This document shows, piece by piece, positions 43,013 to 53,462 of a stretch of DNA of 64,000 nucleotides (position 1 is its first letter; every line of letters starts with the position of its first letter). Under the pieces are notes generated by a model that did not search any database, was not told where the DNA came from, and saw only the letters and a program-made list of their open reading frames with translations. Where the stretch lies: the NCBI GenBank assembly GCA_016721425.1, contig JADKID010000005.1, forward strand, positions 124,001-188,000, read 5' to 3'. This DNA comes from Bryobacterales bacterium. Lineage in GTDB: Bacteria; Acidobacteriota; Terriglobia; Bryobacterales; Bryobacteraceae. Both the position numbers and the translations under genes were made by a program.

Positions 43013-44731
43013 GTGAGCAGAAAAGCACGCTCATTCATGGCCGCGGCGATGATCGCCGTGGCAGCCACCGTGCTGTCGCTGGCCCTGGCGGAGACGCGGC
43101 TGGTGCGTCTGCTGCACCTGAAATCGGGCGACCTGTATTTTCTGCTGGTGCCGGCAGAGGCTGTGCGGGACGTGGTGCTGATCGTGGTGGATCAGAAGTC
43201 ACTGGACGTGTTTCCGGAGCCGCTGCTGTTTTGGCATGGCTACTACGCGGAGGCGATTGAGGCGGCGGCGGCCGGCGGCGCGAAGGTGATGGGGCTGGAC
43301 ATCGCCTTCCCCATCCCGGTAGAGCAGTGGGCGCCGGGACTGGACCAGCGGTTGGCGCAGGCTGTGCTGGCGGCGGCGCCGGTGATGCCGGTGGTATGCG
43401 GCTACGCGCCGGGCACGCTGGCCAACCAGAGGCGCTGGCCGGTGCCGCTGAACATGGCGGCGGCGGCGCTGGATCAGATGGCGTATGTGAACTTGCGGGC
43501 GGACGAGGACGACTTCATCCGCTCGGTTGAGCTTTACGATGCGGCGGGCGCGCGGTCGCTCTCGATGGCGATGGCGGAGCGGTTTACGGGGCGGGCGCTG
43601 CGGCCGGCCGAGCCGGCGATGCTGATCCGCTACGCGGGTCCGGCCGGGACGTTTGCCCGCGTGTCGTTTTCGGACTTTGTTGGGGCGGCGCGGGCCGGCA
43701 AATCCGCGCAGGTGCGGCAGTGGGTGGAGGGCAAGGCGGTGATGCTGGGCACGGACCTGATTACGGACCGGCACGCCACGCCGTTTTACGCGTTCCGCGT
43801 GGGCGCGCCGGCCAACACAGCAGGGGTGGAGATCCACGCCAACGCCATCTGGACGCTGCTGCATGCGCGGCCGCTGGGCAGGATGAGCGCGGCGGGGGTG
43901 TTGGGCGCGGGGCTGGGTGTGGCGATCGCGGCGGCGCTGCTGGTGTTTGCCGTCACGGGCTGGGCGCTGGTTGTTTCCGTGGCGGCGCTGGGCGCGGCAT
44001 GTGCGGGTGCGGGCTATGCACTGTTCCAGGCGGGGCGTCTGGTGGCGCCCACAGAGCTGGCGCTGCCGATGCTGGTGTCTCTGTTCCTCTCGATTGCGTA
44101 CCAGTATTTCAGCGCGGCTCGCGGGCGCGAGGCGTTCCGGCGCGCGGTGCGGGTGTTTGTGGGCCGGCAGGTGGCGGATACTCTGGACGAGACGGGGGCG
44201 TACAGCCTGGCTGGGCGGCGGGAGAACGTCACGATTCTATTTAGCGACATTCGCGGGTTTACGGCGTGGTGCGACCGGCAGGAACCGGAGGCGGTGGTGG
44301 CGCGGCTGAACGAGTATTTCGCGGGAATGACCGGCTGCATCGTACGGCATGGCGGGGAGGTGAACAAGTTTATCGGGGACGGGATTCTAGCGATTTTTTC
44401 GGGTGAGGATCATCCGCTGCGGGCGGTGCGATGCGCTATGGAGATGATCCGGCAGCCGGGTGAGTTTCGCACGGGGGTGGGGCTCCACAGTGGTGATGCG
44501 GTGGTGGGCAATATGGGCTCGGGCGATAAAATGGACTACACTGCACTCGGAGACACGGTGAATCTGGCTGCCCGGCTGGAGGGATTGAACAAAGAGTGGC
44601 AGACGCAGATCATGATGAGTGAGGCTACCTGGGCTTGCGTGCGGAGCGAGGTGAAGGCGCGGCGGGTGGGCGAGGTGGCGGTACGCGGGAAGAGCGCGCA
44701 ACAGGCCATTTACACGATTGCGGAGGAGTGA
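43013..44731 (+). CDS. CHASE2-domain adenylate/guanylate cyclase
   Basis: Membrane signalling enzyme of 572 residues. Residues 1-25 form a first helix; a CHASE2 sensor domain follows (VVDQKSLDVFPE, GGAKVMGLDIAFPIPV), then two or three helices (about 290-365) and a class III cyclase domain. Metal-binding Asp residues are in FSDIRGFT (about 411) and NKFIGDGILAIF, the latter also holding the purine-contacting Lys; MDYTALGDTVNLAARLE completes the site. This combination favours ATP as substrate. GTG start at 43013 with an AGGAG ribosome binding site. The FecR-like gene begins 1 nt after its stop. Confidence 0.93.
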   Translation: MSRKARSFMAAAMIAVAATVLSLALAETRLVRLLHLKSGDLYFLLVPAEAVRDVVLIVVDQKSLDVFPEPLLFWHGYYAEAIEAAAAGGAKVMGLDIAFPIPVEQWAPGLDQRLAQAVLAAAPVMPVVCGYAPGTLANQRRWPVPLNMAAAALDQMAYVNLRADEDDFIRSVELYDAAGARSLSMAMAERFTGRALRPAEPAMLIRYAGPAGTFARVSFSDFVGAARAGKSAQVRQWVEGKAVMLGTDLITDRHATPFYAFRVGAPANTAGVEIHANAIWTLLHARPLGRMSAAGVLGAGLGVAIAAALLVFAVTGWALVVSVAALGAACAGAGYALFQAGRLVAPTELALPMLVSLFLSIAYQYFSAARGREAFRRAVRVFVGRQVADTLDETGAYSLAGRRENVTILFSDIRGFTAWCDRQEPEAVVARLNEYFAGMTGCIVRHGGEVNKFIGDGILAIFSGEDHPLRAVRCAMEMIRQPGEFRTGVGLHSGDAVVGNMGSGDKMDYTALGDTVNLAARLEGLNKEWQTQIMMSEATWACVRSEVKARRVGEVAVRGKSAQQAIYTIAEE

Positions 44732-44732
44732 C

Positions 44733-45398
44733 ATGCGGAGACCAGTGCTGAGCGGGCTTTTGCTGGCGCTGCTGGCGTTTGGAGCGGCGGCACAGATCCG
44801 GAGGCCGCAGCCGGTGGGGCTGGTGCTGGGCGCGGGGGGCAGCCTGACGCGGGGCGCGGCGAGCGCCGCGGCGAAGCCGGGCGAGGTGCTGTTTGCGGGG
44901 GATACGCTGAAGGCCGGGACGCGACCGGTGGCGTTTCTGTTCTGCCCGGAGAAGTACTCGGCCGTGGCGCCGGCCGGCTCGGAGGTGACATTTCAGGAGG
45001 CGGCGGCACAGGTGAAAGCCGGGACGCTGGGTGAGCGAAAGGCGGTGGCGGCGTGCTTTCTGCCGGAAGTGCAGAGACTGCCGGTGGCCAGCCAGCAGCA
45101 TTACGGCGTGATGGTGACGCGGACCGGATCTCAGCCTGCGCCCAAGACGACTTTTGAGCAGCGCATGGCGGCGCTGCCGGCCGACAAGCGGAATCAGTTG
45201 CAGGCAGAGCTGGCGGCGGTGCAGGCGGGGGATGCGGCAGCCGTGATTCTGCGAGCCGCGGCGCTGGAGCGGGCGGGACTGTGGTACGACGCGGGCGTGG
45301 CCTACCGGCAGGCGGGGGAACATTACGCGGAAGCGGCGTGGATCCAGCGCAAGATCACCGAAATGGAGAATGCGATTTTGAAGGAGCAGACCCGATAA
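44733..45398 (+). CDS. exported FecR-like protein
   Basis: Protein of 221 residues. ATG at 44733 follows a GGAGGAG site and starts a signal peptide (ending AAAQI). The N-terminal part of the mature protein (GLVLGAGGSLTRG, FAGDTLKAG, VAFLFCPEKYSAVAPAGSEVTF) matches the FecR-like strands often seen next to CHASE2 cyclases. The C-terminal half is Ala-rich and helical (NQLQAELAAVQAGDAAAVIL, AYRQAGEHYAEAAWIQ), like a TPR. It sits between the cyclase and the membrane protein. I infer that it works with the cyclase sensor. Confidence 0.78.
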   Translation: MRRPVLSGLLLALLAFGAAAQIRRPQPVGLVLGAGGSLTRGAASAAAKPGEVLFAGDTLKAGTRPVAFLFCPEKYSAVAPAGSEVTFQEAAAQVKAGTLGERKAVAACFLPEVQRLPVASQQHYGVMVTRTGSQPAPKTTFEQRMAALPADKRNQLQAELAAVQAGDAAAVILRAAALERAGLWYDAGVAYRQAGEHYAEAAWIQRKITEMENAILKEQTR

Positions 45399-46936
45399 CG
45401 AAAACGTCGCTCGGCCTCCTGGGATTCGGCTTGTTGAATGTCTGGCTCTACGCTGCGTTGCTGCCGCTGTGGGATGGGTTTGACGAGCCGTTCCACTACG
45501 GCTTTGTCCATGAGTTGAGCCATTCCGGCAGCCTGCCTGTTTCCGGACGAACGATGATGCCGGTGGACCTGTGTGAGTCGCTGCGGCTAGTGCCGGCGGG
45601 CGTGGTGGCGCAGCGCAACCTGAAGTTCGCACTGACGCATGAGGAGTATTTGCGGTTGCCGGCGGCGGAGCGGCAGGCGCGGCGCGCGGCGCTGCGGAGC
45701 CTGCCCGCGGCTCCGGAGCCAGGCGGGTGTTTTGTGAACTACGAGGCCCAGCAGGCGCCGCTGGCGTATGCGGTGCTGGCGCTGCCGGACCTGCTGCTGG
45801 CCCGGGCGCCGCTGCCGGACCGGATTCTGATTCTGCGGGGGATTTGCGGGACCATCGCGTTGCTGATGCTGATGGCCGGGTTTGCGATGTTGAGCGCCGA
45901 GCTGAAGCTGAGCGATGCGGTGCGCGACGCCGCGCTGCTGGCCACGTTGTGTGTGCAGATGTTCTACGCCACCACGACGCATATTACGAACGACTTTCTG
46001 GCGGCACCGCTCTTTACGCTAATTGTGGCCGCGTCGTTGCGTTTCTTCCGCACGGCGGCGATGCGGGACGGGGTGGTGTGCGCGGTGACACTGGTGGCGG
46101 CGCTGGCGACGAAGGCGTACTATCTGGCCGTGCTGCCCGTATTCGTGGTGATGCTGGCGGTGCTGTGGCGATCGCGGCGAGTGGCCTGGACGCGGGTGGT
46201 GCTGGTGGTGAGTGTGGCGTTGCTGCCCAGCTCGTGGTGGTATCTCCGCAACCTGACGCTGTACGGCTCGCTTTCCGGGATCAACCAGGCCAACGGAGGA
46301 GCGACGCTGCCCCAGGCGCTGCGAAGCCTGCTGGAGATTCAGTGGCCCGCCAGCCTGGCGTACATGCTGCGCGGGATGATCTGGACCGGCAACAACTCGT
46401 TCACGGCATTTTCGCAGGCTACGCTCAACATTCTGCTCTTTGTTGTCGGCATCGGCGTTGCTCTGTTCCTGTGGCGGCGGCGAGGGAATTATCTGATGGC
46501 GGGCTATTTCGGAATGTTCGTGGCGGCGCTGATTTACTCGGCAGGGGTCTTCTATTTCGAAGCGCCGGGGCAATCCCGTGGATCGAGCCCGTGGTACATC
46601 CTGCCGTTGGTGCCCGCGCTGTACCTGATGGCGACGCGAGGGCTGGGTGCGTGGTCAGCTCCGTTTCTGGTGCTGAACGTGTACGTGATCAACGCGACTT
46701 ATGTGGTGAAGCTGATCCCGCAATATGGCGGATACGCGGGGGCGCGGTCCACGCCGGGCGCGCTGTGGAACTGGTACACGCAGGACCTGGGCATCGCAGC
46801 CAACCTGCGCGATCTGTGCCTGGGCCCGCCTGTGCTGATCGCGGTGCTGACGGGTCTGGTACTGGCGGGGAGCGTTGCGCTGTGTGTCACCGTAGTACGG
46901 AATCTGTCAGGCGCGCCTGCGGCGAATCAGGAATAG
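45395..46936 (+). CDS. polytopic membrane protein, GT-C glycosyltransferase-like, probable ATA start
   Basis: About 513 residues with roughly ten membrane helices. The first loop holds LPLWDGFDEPFHYGFVHEL, an acidic motif in the position of the DxE/DE motif of GT-C glycosyltransferases. No ATG, GTG or TTG lies between the preceding stop and the first helix. The frame opens with ATA at 45395, which forms an ATAA overlap with the preceding TAA stop and lies 8 nt after AAGGAG; an in-frame TTG at 45431 has no ribosome binding site and would cut into the first helix. A sequencing error (ATGA) is possible. The substrate is unknown. The stop region overlaps the convergent gene by 30 nt. Confidence 0.8.
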   Translation: MTKTSLGLLGFGLLNVWLYAALLPLWDGFDEPFHYGFVHELSHSGSLPVSGRTMMPVDLCESLRLVPAGVVAQRNLKFALTHEEYLRLPAAERQARRAALRSLPAAPEPGGCFVNYEAQQAPLAYAVLALPDLLLARAPLPDRILILRGICGTIALLMLMAGFAMLSAELKLSDAVRDAALLATLCVQMFYATTTHITNDFLAAPLFTLIVAASLRFFRTAAMRDGVVCAVTLVAALATKAYYLAVLPVFVVMLAVLWRSRRVAWTRVVLVVSVALLPSSWWYLRNLTLYGSLSGINQANGGATLPQALRSLLEIQWPASLAYMLRGMIWTGNNSFTAFSQATLNILLFVVGIGVALFLWRRRGNYLMAGYFGMFVAALIYSAGVFYFEAPGQSRGSSPWYILPLVPALYLMATRGLGAWSAPFLVLNVYVINATYVVKLIPQYGGYAGARSTPGALWNWYTQDLGIAANLRDLCLGPPVLIAVLTGLVLAGSVALCVTVVRNLSGAPAANQE

Positions 46937-47371
46937 CAGCACGAAAGGGATCAAAAGCAGCGGCCACCAGGTGGAGCGGGCAGGCGGCGTTTCGTGCAGG
47001 CCGGCGAGGATCGCCTCCATGGCACGCCGCGCCGGCTCGGCCGTGGTCTTTTCGGAGACGAGTTCGAAGAGCGACCCGCCGCGAAGGACACTGTGGATGA
47101 CAACCTCGCGGCCGTCGGATTCGCGCGACTGCTCGGTCCATTCCAGGCCGTCCTGGGTTGCACCGGGCGGCGTGGAGACTATCACGAACCAGGCGAGATC
47201 CGCCGCGCCGAAGACGGCGACTTCCTTGCCGGTGAGGGCGTTGCCGGTGGCCACGAGAAAGCGCCGCATCTCGTCGCCTTCCGCGTAGACGACGCCCTGC
47301 GGCAGGGGCAACACCCACGTCTCCCGCAGCCGCAACTGGTGCGGACCGCGAGACCAGCGGATCTCCACCAT
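46907..47371 (-). CDS. tail-anchored protein of unknown function
   Basis: Not recognised. The ATG at 47371 is preferred; a TTG at 47377 directly follows the gatB stop. The 154-residue product is beta-rich with no signal peptide. It ends in one membrane helix followed by four Arg (WPLLLIPFVLLFLIRRRRA). The form resembles a C-terminal sorting or tail anchor, but no PEP-CTERM-type motif is clear and the N-terminus lacks an export signal, so the protein is probably a cytoplasmic-side tail anchor. It lies 6 nt after gatB on the same strand. The last 30 nt overlap the convergent membrane protein gene. Confidence 0.7.
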   Translation of the reverse strand: MVEIRWSRGPHQLRLRETWVLPLPQGVVYAEGDEMRRFLVATGNALTGKEVAVFGAADLAWFVIVSTPPGATQDGLEWTEQSRESDGREVVIHSVLRGGSLFELVSEKTTAEPARRAMEAILAGLHETPPARSTWWPLLLIPFVLLFLIRRRRA

Positions 47372-47377
47372 GGGCAA

Positions 47378-48859
<1,482 letters not shown>

Positions 48860-48878
48860 AGATTACCATTGTAGGACG

Positions 48879-50519
48879 ATGCGCACCCTATTCCTGCTCG
48901 TCTTCTGTGTTTTGGCGGCCGCTCAGGAACCGGCCACGGTGATCATCCGCAACGCGCGCGTGTGGACCGCGAACCCGGGCCAGCCCTGGGCGGAAGCTGT
49001 GGCGATCCGCGGAGAGAAGATCGCGGCGGCCGGCGGCGATAGCGCGATTGCGAAACTGGCCGGGCCGGCGACCAAGGTGATCGACGCGCAGGGCCGCCTG
49101 GTGACGCCCGGCTTCATTGACGCGCACATTCACCTCTCCAGCGGCGCGCTGGGCCTCTCTGAAATCGATCTCACGGGCGTTTGCTCGCTGCCGGCGATGC
49201 AGCAGCGCATCGCGCAGTGGGCCGCGGCGAACCCCGACGAGCCATGGGTGGTGGGCCGCGGCTGGGAGTACAACTGCTTCCCCGGCAAGCGCCTGCCTAC
49301 GCGCGAGGATTTGGATGCGGCGGTGAAGGACCGCCCGGCGTATCTGCGCGCCTACGACGGCCACACGACGTGGGTGAACTCGAAGGCGCTGCAGATGGCA
49401 AGTGTCACGAAGGACACGAAGTTCGATGGCTTCGGCGAGCTGGTGCGGGACTCCGCCGGGGAGCCTACCGGCTGTCTCAAGGAGGGCGCGGCCGCTCTGG
49501 TGGGACGGTTGCTGCCGGCAACCACGCCGGAGCGGCGCCTGGCCGCGCTGCGGCAGGGGTTGAAGCTGGCGGCCTCACTGGGGATCACGAGCATCCAGAA
49601 CGCCTCCGGGTCGCGCGGCGAACTGGCTCTGTATGAGAAGCTGCTGGCGGCGGGCGAACTGACACTGCGCGTGGATCTGGCGATGTCCACGAGCCGTACT
49701 GCGGATCCCTGCTCGGGATTCGCCGATTTGATTGCGAAGTACAAGGGCGACCGGCTGCGCGTGGCGATGGTGAAGTTCCTGGTGGATGGCGTGATTGAAT
49801 CCCACACGGCCGCGATGATTGAGCCGTATTCGGATGGGAACAGCACGACGGGCCAGCTCTCCTGGGACCCGGATGTGTACCGCCGGGCGGTGAAGGCGTG
49901 CCACGATGCGGGATTCCAGGTGGAGACGCACGCGATTGGCGACCGCGGTATCCGGCTGGCGCTGGACGCCTACTCGGCTCTGCCGGCGACGGCCCGCGCG
50001 CGGGTGGAGCATATTGAATCCGTCCACCCGGCCGACATCGCGCGCTTCGCCAAGCTGGGCGTGATTGCATCCATGATGCCGATTCATGCCGATCCAGGAA
50101 GCGTAGACGTCTGGTCCCGCGCCGTGGGTTCGCAGCGGTTGCCGTATTCGTTTGCGTGGCGCTCGCTGCAAAACGCGGGCGCGCGGCTGGCGTTTTCGAG
50201 CGACTGGCCTGCCTCGATTTCGGTGGACCCGATCCGTGGCATTCACAACGCGGTCAATCGGCAGAGCATCGATGGCACGCCAAAGGGCGGTTGGTTACCG
50301 GGCGAACGCGTCCCGGTGGAGACGGCGCTACGGGCGTACACCACCGACGCGGCCTACGCTGCTTTTGAAGAGAGTGCGCGCGGCTCCATCGCACCGGGCC
50401 AGGCCGCGGATCTGGTGATCCTCAGTGCCGATCTGTTCCGGATCCCGGCGGCGGACATTCACAAGACGCGGGTGGCGACCACGATCTTCAACGGGGCCGT
50501 GGTCTACCAGCGCGACTAG
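48879..50519 (+). CDS. exported metal-dependent amidohydrolase (YtcJ-like)
   Basis: Amidohydrolase-superfamily enzyme of 546 residues with a signal peptide (RTLFLLVFCVLAAAQ). Metal ligands are seen in the HxH of GFIDAHIHLSSG, in VETHAIGDRGIRLALDAY, and as the final Asp in FSSDWPASI. The N-terminal and C-terminal parts form the composite beta sandwich (GQAADLVILSADLFRIP). The ATG at 48879 is only a few bases after a weak TAGGA site. YtcJ-like enzymes have varied amide or ester substrates, so this one cannot be specified. It converges with the PmoA-like gene, with 1 nt between stops. Confidence 0.92.
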   Translation: MRTLFLLVFCVLAAAQEPATVIIRNARVWTANPGQPWAEAVAIRGEKIAAAGGDSAIAKLAGPATKVIDAQGRLVTPGFIDAHIHLSSGALGLSEIDLTGVCSLPAMQQRIAQWAAANPDEPWVVGRGWEYNCFPGKRLPTREDLDAAVKDRPAYLRAYDGHTTWVNSKALQMASVTKDTKFDGFGELVRDSAGEPTGCLKEGAAALVGRLLPATTPERRLAALRQGLKLAASLGITSIQNASGSRGELALYEKLLAAGELTLRVDLAMSTSRTADPCSGFADLIAKYKGDRLRVAMVKFLVDGVIESHTAAMIEPYSDGNSTTGQLSWDPDVYRRAVKACHDAGFQVETHAIGDRGIRLALDAYSALPATARARVEHIESVHPADIARFAKLGVIASMMPIHADPGSVDVWSRAVGSQRLPYSFAWRSLQNAGARLAFSSDWPASISVDPIRGIHNAVNRQSIDGTPKGGWLPGERVPVETALRAYTTDAAYAAFEESARGSIAPGQAADLVILSADLFRIPAADIHKTRVATTIFNGAVVYQRD

Positions 50520-50520
50520 G

Positions 50521-51456
50521 CTACTTGGAGCTCTTGGTCCAATCGGCGAACCATGCGGCCACGTCCACTTCGCTGGTCAGGCCCGGATGGATGATGACGC
50601 GGTAGCGGAAGCGCACCTGCTGGGATTCCTTCAGAGTGAGGCTGCCGTTCTGCGACTTGTCGTTCAGGAAGTCATGAACGCCGAACGCATTGGCCGCAAA
50701 GAGGCCGTAATCGCGGGCGTGCCAGTAGGTGGGGTGGCGCGGATTGGTGGGGTGATCCATGATGGTGACGCCCACTTTCTGGCCTTCCAGCGTGCCGGCG
50801 TAATCGACCCACGGTGACTTTTTGCCCCACACCTGCTTCATGCCGGCCTTGCCTTCGGCGTTAGTCATCTTGCCGGTTCCTTTGGTTTCCGAGAGTTCGT
50901 CGCGGAGGCGGATGGCAAAGAATCCCTCTTTGGTGTCGCCGAAGACCATGGGTTGGAGGGCAGTGAAGGTCACGTCGAAATCGACGATGCGCATTTTGGG
51001 ATCGGCGACGAAGGTCATCGTGCGATCCTCGCGGAGGGCCAGGGTTGCGTCGTCCAGTTTCCAGGAGTAGCTGGCTTTGATGGTCCCTTCCTTCTTTCCG
51101 CCCTTGAGCTGCTCCGGCTTGTTGAGGGCAATGGTTCCATGTTTGCCTTTGGCGCCGGGTTCGTTCATCCAGAAGTCCACCTGGTTGATGTCGCCGTGGG
51201 TGAACCAGAGGCCGCGGTGATGCGGGTGGTCCTTAGTTTCACCGGCGACGACTTCCATCGGTGCACGCCGGGTGATCACAAGACCCTCGGCAGTGCGCAA
51301 CGGCGCCAGGTAGGGTTTGGGAGCATCGCCTCCGGAGTGGAACGTGGTGAACGGCTTCCCGTCGATGGACACCTCGATCTTGCCGGGCGTCTGTGTGAAC
51401 TTCACTTGGGCGCAGAGCGGCAGCGCGAGCAACAGGGAGAAAAGGACGCGTTTCAT
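50521..51456 (-). CDS. exported PmoA-like family protein (DUF6807)
   Basis: Protein of 311 residues with a signal peptide (residues 1-16, ending LCAQV). It matches the family named after methane oxygenase PmoA, common in Acidobacteria and Planctomycetes: KPYLAPLRTAEGLVITR, then the His-rich KDHPHHRGLWFTHGDINQVDFW, and MDHPTNPRHPTYWHARDYG. The family name is historical; there is no evidence for methane oxidation. The fold is a galactose-mutarotase-like beta sandwich and the role is probably carbohydrate-related. ATG at 51456; it follows the HyuA-type gene by 14 nt on the same strand. Confidence 0.9.
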   Translation of the reverse strand: MKRVLFSLLLALPLCAQVKFTQTPGKIEVSIDGKPFTTFHSGGDAPKPYLAPLRTAEGLVITRRAPMEVVAGETKDHPHHRGLWFTHGDINQVDFWMNEPGAKGKHGTIALNKPEQLKGGKKEGTIKASYSWKLDDATLALREDRTMTFVADPKMRIVDFDVTFTALQPMVFGDTKEGFFAIRLRDELSETKGTGKMTNAEGKAGMKQVWGKKSPWVDYAGTLEGQKVGVTIMDHPTNPRHPTYWHARDYGLFAANAFGVHDFLNDKSQNGSLTLKESQQVRFRYRVIIHPGLTSEVDVAAWFADWTKSSK

Positions 51457-51470
51457 CGCCTTCCAGTAGA

Positions 51471-53390
51471 TCACACGCTCTTGGCGGTCTCAAGGACGAG
51501 CGTCCCGGCGGCATCGCGCTTCATGCGCCAACCGGGCGGGACCAGCGTGGTGGAGCCGTAGTCAACGACGAGGGCTGGCCCGCCGAGCCACTGTCTGCCG
51601 ACCTGCTCGCGGGTATAGGCAGGAGTAGCGGCAAAGCGTCCGCCGGCGTAGACGCGTCGATTCTTCACCGGCTCGCGATTGAGGACGAGCGGTTCGAGCA
51701 GGGGCGGGCGTTTCACGGCGATCCTGGCCCGCACACGAATGGTGACCACCTCGACGGCGCGGCCCGGGTTGGCGTAGCCGTACGTCTTCTGGTGCAGGGC
51801 GTGAAAACGCCGCTCCGCACCGGCGCGGCCCCACGGGACAGTGAGCTCAAAGCCCTGCCCGCGGTAGCGCAGATCGGCTGAACGCTCGAGCCTGGCCCGC
51901 GGCATCTCCGCGCGCGCCTGGGCTTCGAGCCGGGCGAACAGGGTCTCGACGTCTTCGCGGCCCAAGGCGCCGGCGGCGTAGTCCCGCACACGGTCGGCCA
52001 GCAGCATGCCCAACGCTGAGAGCGCGCCCGCCAGTTTCGGCACGAGCACTGTGCGGATGCCGAGATCCTCGGCCATCTCGCAGGCGTGGAGGCCGCCGCA
52101 GCCGCCGAAGGCGACAAGGGCGAAATCGCGCGGATCGTAGCCGCGCTCCACGCTGACGACGCGGACGGCCCGGCTCATGGTGGCATTGGCGACGCGCAGG
52201 ATGCCGGCGGCGGCGGCCGACACGGTGAGACCGAGAGGCGCGGCCACGCGTGCGATGGCCTGGTGCGAGCGTTCCGTGTTGAGGGTCAGGGAGCCGCCAG
52301 CTAACTGACCGGCGGCAATCCGCCCGAGGACGACGTGGGCATCAGTGACGGTGGCCTTCTCGCCGATGCCATAACAGGCCGGACCGGGCACGGCGCCGGC
52401 GCTTTCCGGCCCCACGCGGAGCAGGCCGCCCTCGTCCACTCTCGCGACGGATCCGCCGCCGGCGCCCACGGTGTGGATCTCCAGCATGGGCGTCTTGACG
52501 GGCAGGCCGTCGACGAAGGCCTCGGTGGTTTGGCGGGGGGTGCCGTCACACAGGCTGACGTCGGTGGATGTGCCGCCCATATCGAAGCCCAGGATCCGAG
52601 TGAAGCCGGAGGCCCGCGCTGTTTCCGCCGCGCCGGTGACACCGCCCGCTGGGCCGGAGAGGATGGTGCGTACGGCCTGGCGACCGGCCTCGGCCACCGT
52701 GATGGAGCCGCCGTTGGATTGCACCACCCAGACGCGATGGTGGGTGGCGGCGGCGAGCTTGGACAGATAGGCAGACATCATGGGAGCGACGTAGGCGTTC
52801 AGCGCGGTGGTTGAGGCGCGCTCGTACTCGCGGAACTCCGGGCAGATCTCATGGGAGACGCTGAGAGCGAATGCCCCATCCAAGGCGGACGCCACGGCCT
52901 GCTCGTTTTCCGGGGTGCGGTAGGAGTGGAGGAGGCAGATGGCCACGCTCTCCACGCCTGCGCGGAGGAGCGTCGCGCGCAGACGGCGCAGGCCCGCCGC
53001 GGAGGGGCGCAGTTCCACGGCGCCATCGGCCAAGGTGCGCTCGGCCACGCCGAAGCACAGCTCCCGCGGGATGAGCAGGCGTTTTGGCCCTGGGGTCAGA
53101 TTGTATAGCTCGGCGCGATTCTGGCGGCCGATCTCGAGCAGATCCTCGAAGCCGGCCGTGGTGAGGAGCGCAGTGCGTGCGCCTTTGCGCTCCAGCAACG
53201 CGTTGGTGGCGACGGTGGAGCCGTGGATCACGTCGCAGCTGGCGGCATTGCCGATCCGCGCCAACCCGGCAAGGATGACCTCGTCGGGCGCCTTGGGATT
53301 GGACCGCAGCTTGAACGTCTCCAATTGCCCGTCGCCGTGCAGCACCACGAAGTCAGTAAATGTCCCGCCGGCGTCGATTCCGATTCGCAT
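51471..53390 (-). CDS. hydantoinase/oxoprolinase family protein, HyuA-type subunit
   Basis: Cytoplasmic ATP-dependent amidohydrolase subunit of 639 residues, similar to N-methylhydantoinase A, 5-oxoprolinase and acetone carboxylase beta chains. The N-terminus MRIGIDAGGTFTDFVVL is the ASKHA phosphate-binding loop, with a second in ILGFDMGGTSTDVSLCDG. HGSTVATNALLERKGA and the metal-binding FGGCGGLHACEMAEDLG motifs are conserved. ATG at 53390; a GTG lies six bases earlier. The partner HyuB is not in the window, so either it lies elsewhere or the protein acts alone. Substrate unknown. Confidence 0.92.
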   Translation of the reverse strand: MRIGIDAGGTFTDFVVLHGDGQLETFKLRSNPKAPDEVILAGLARIGNAASCDVIHGSTVATNALLERKGARTALLTTAGFEDLLEIGRQNRAELYNLTPGPKRLLIPRELCFGVAERTLADGAVELRPSAAGLRRLRATLLRAGVESVAICLLHSYRTPENEQAVASALDGAFALSVSHEICPEFREYERASTTALNAYVAPMMSAYLSKLAAATHHRVWVVQSNGGSITVAEAGRQAVRTILSGPAGGVTGAAETARASGFTRILGFDMGGTSTDVSLCDGTPRQTTEAFVDGLPVKTPMLEIHTVGAGGGSVARVDEGGLLRVGPESAGAVPGPACYGIGEKATVTDAHVVLGRIAAGQLAGGSLTLNTERSHQAIARVAAPLGLTVSAAAAGILRVANATMSRAVRVVSVERGYDPRDFALVAFGGCGGLHACEMAEDLGIRTVLVPKLAGALSALGMLLADRVRDYAAGALGREDVETLFARLEAQARAEMPRARLERSADLRYRGQGFELTVPWGRAGAERRFHALHQKTYGYANPGRAVEVVTIRVRARIAVKRPPLLEPLVLNREPVKNRRVYAGGRFAATPAYTREQVGRQWLGGPALVVDYGSTTLVPPGWRMKRDAAGTLVLETAKSV

Positions 53391-53462
53391 AGGCACCTAC
53401 CAATCTAAACTGATCCTCCCGGCGGCGCGCGAAACTGCGATTCTATGGGGGAAGAGGCGACT

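Noticed and set aside
50521..51456. Methane monooxygenase subunit
   Set aside because: The PmoA family name is a historical label; this protein is exported, soluble and lacks membrane helices and copper-site context.
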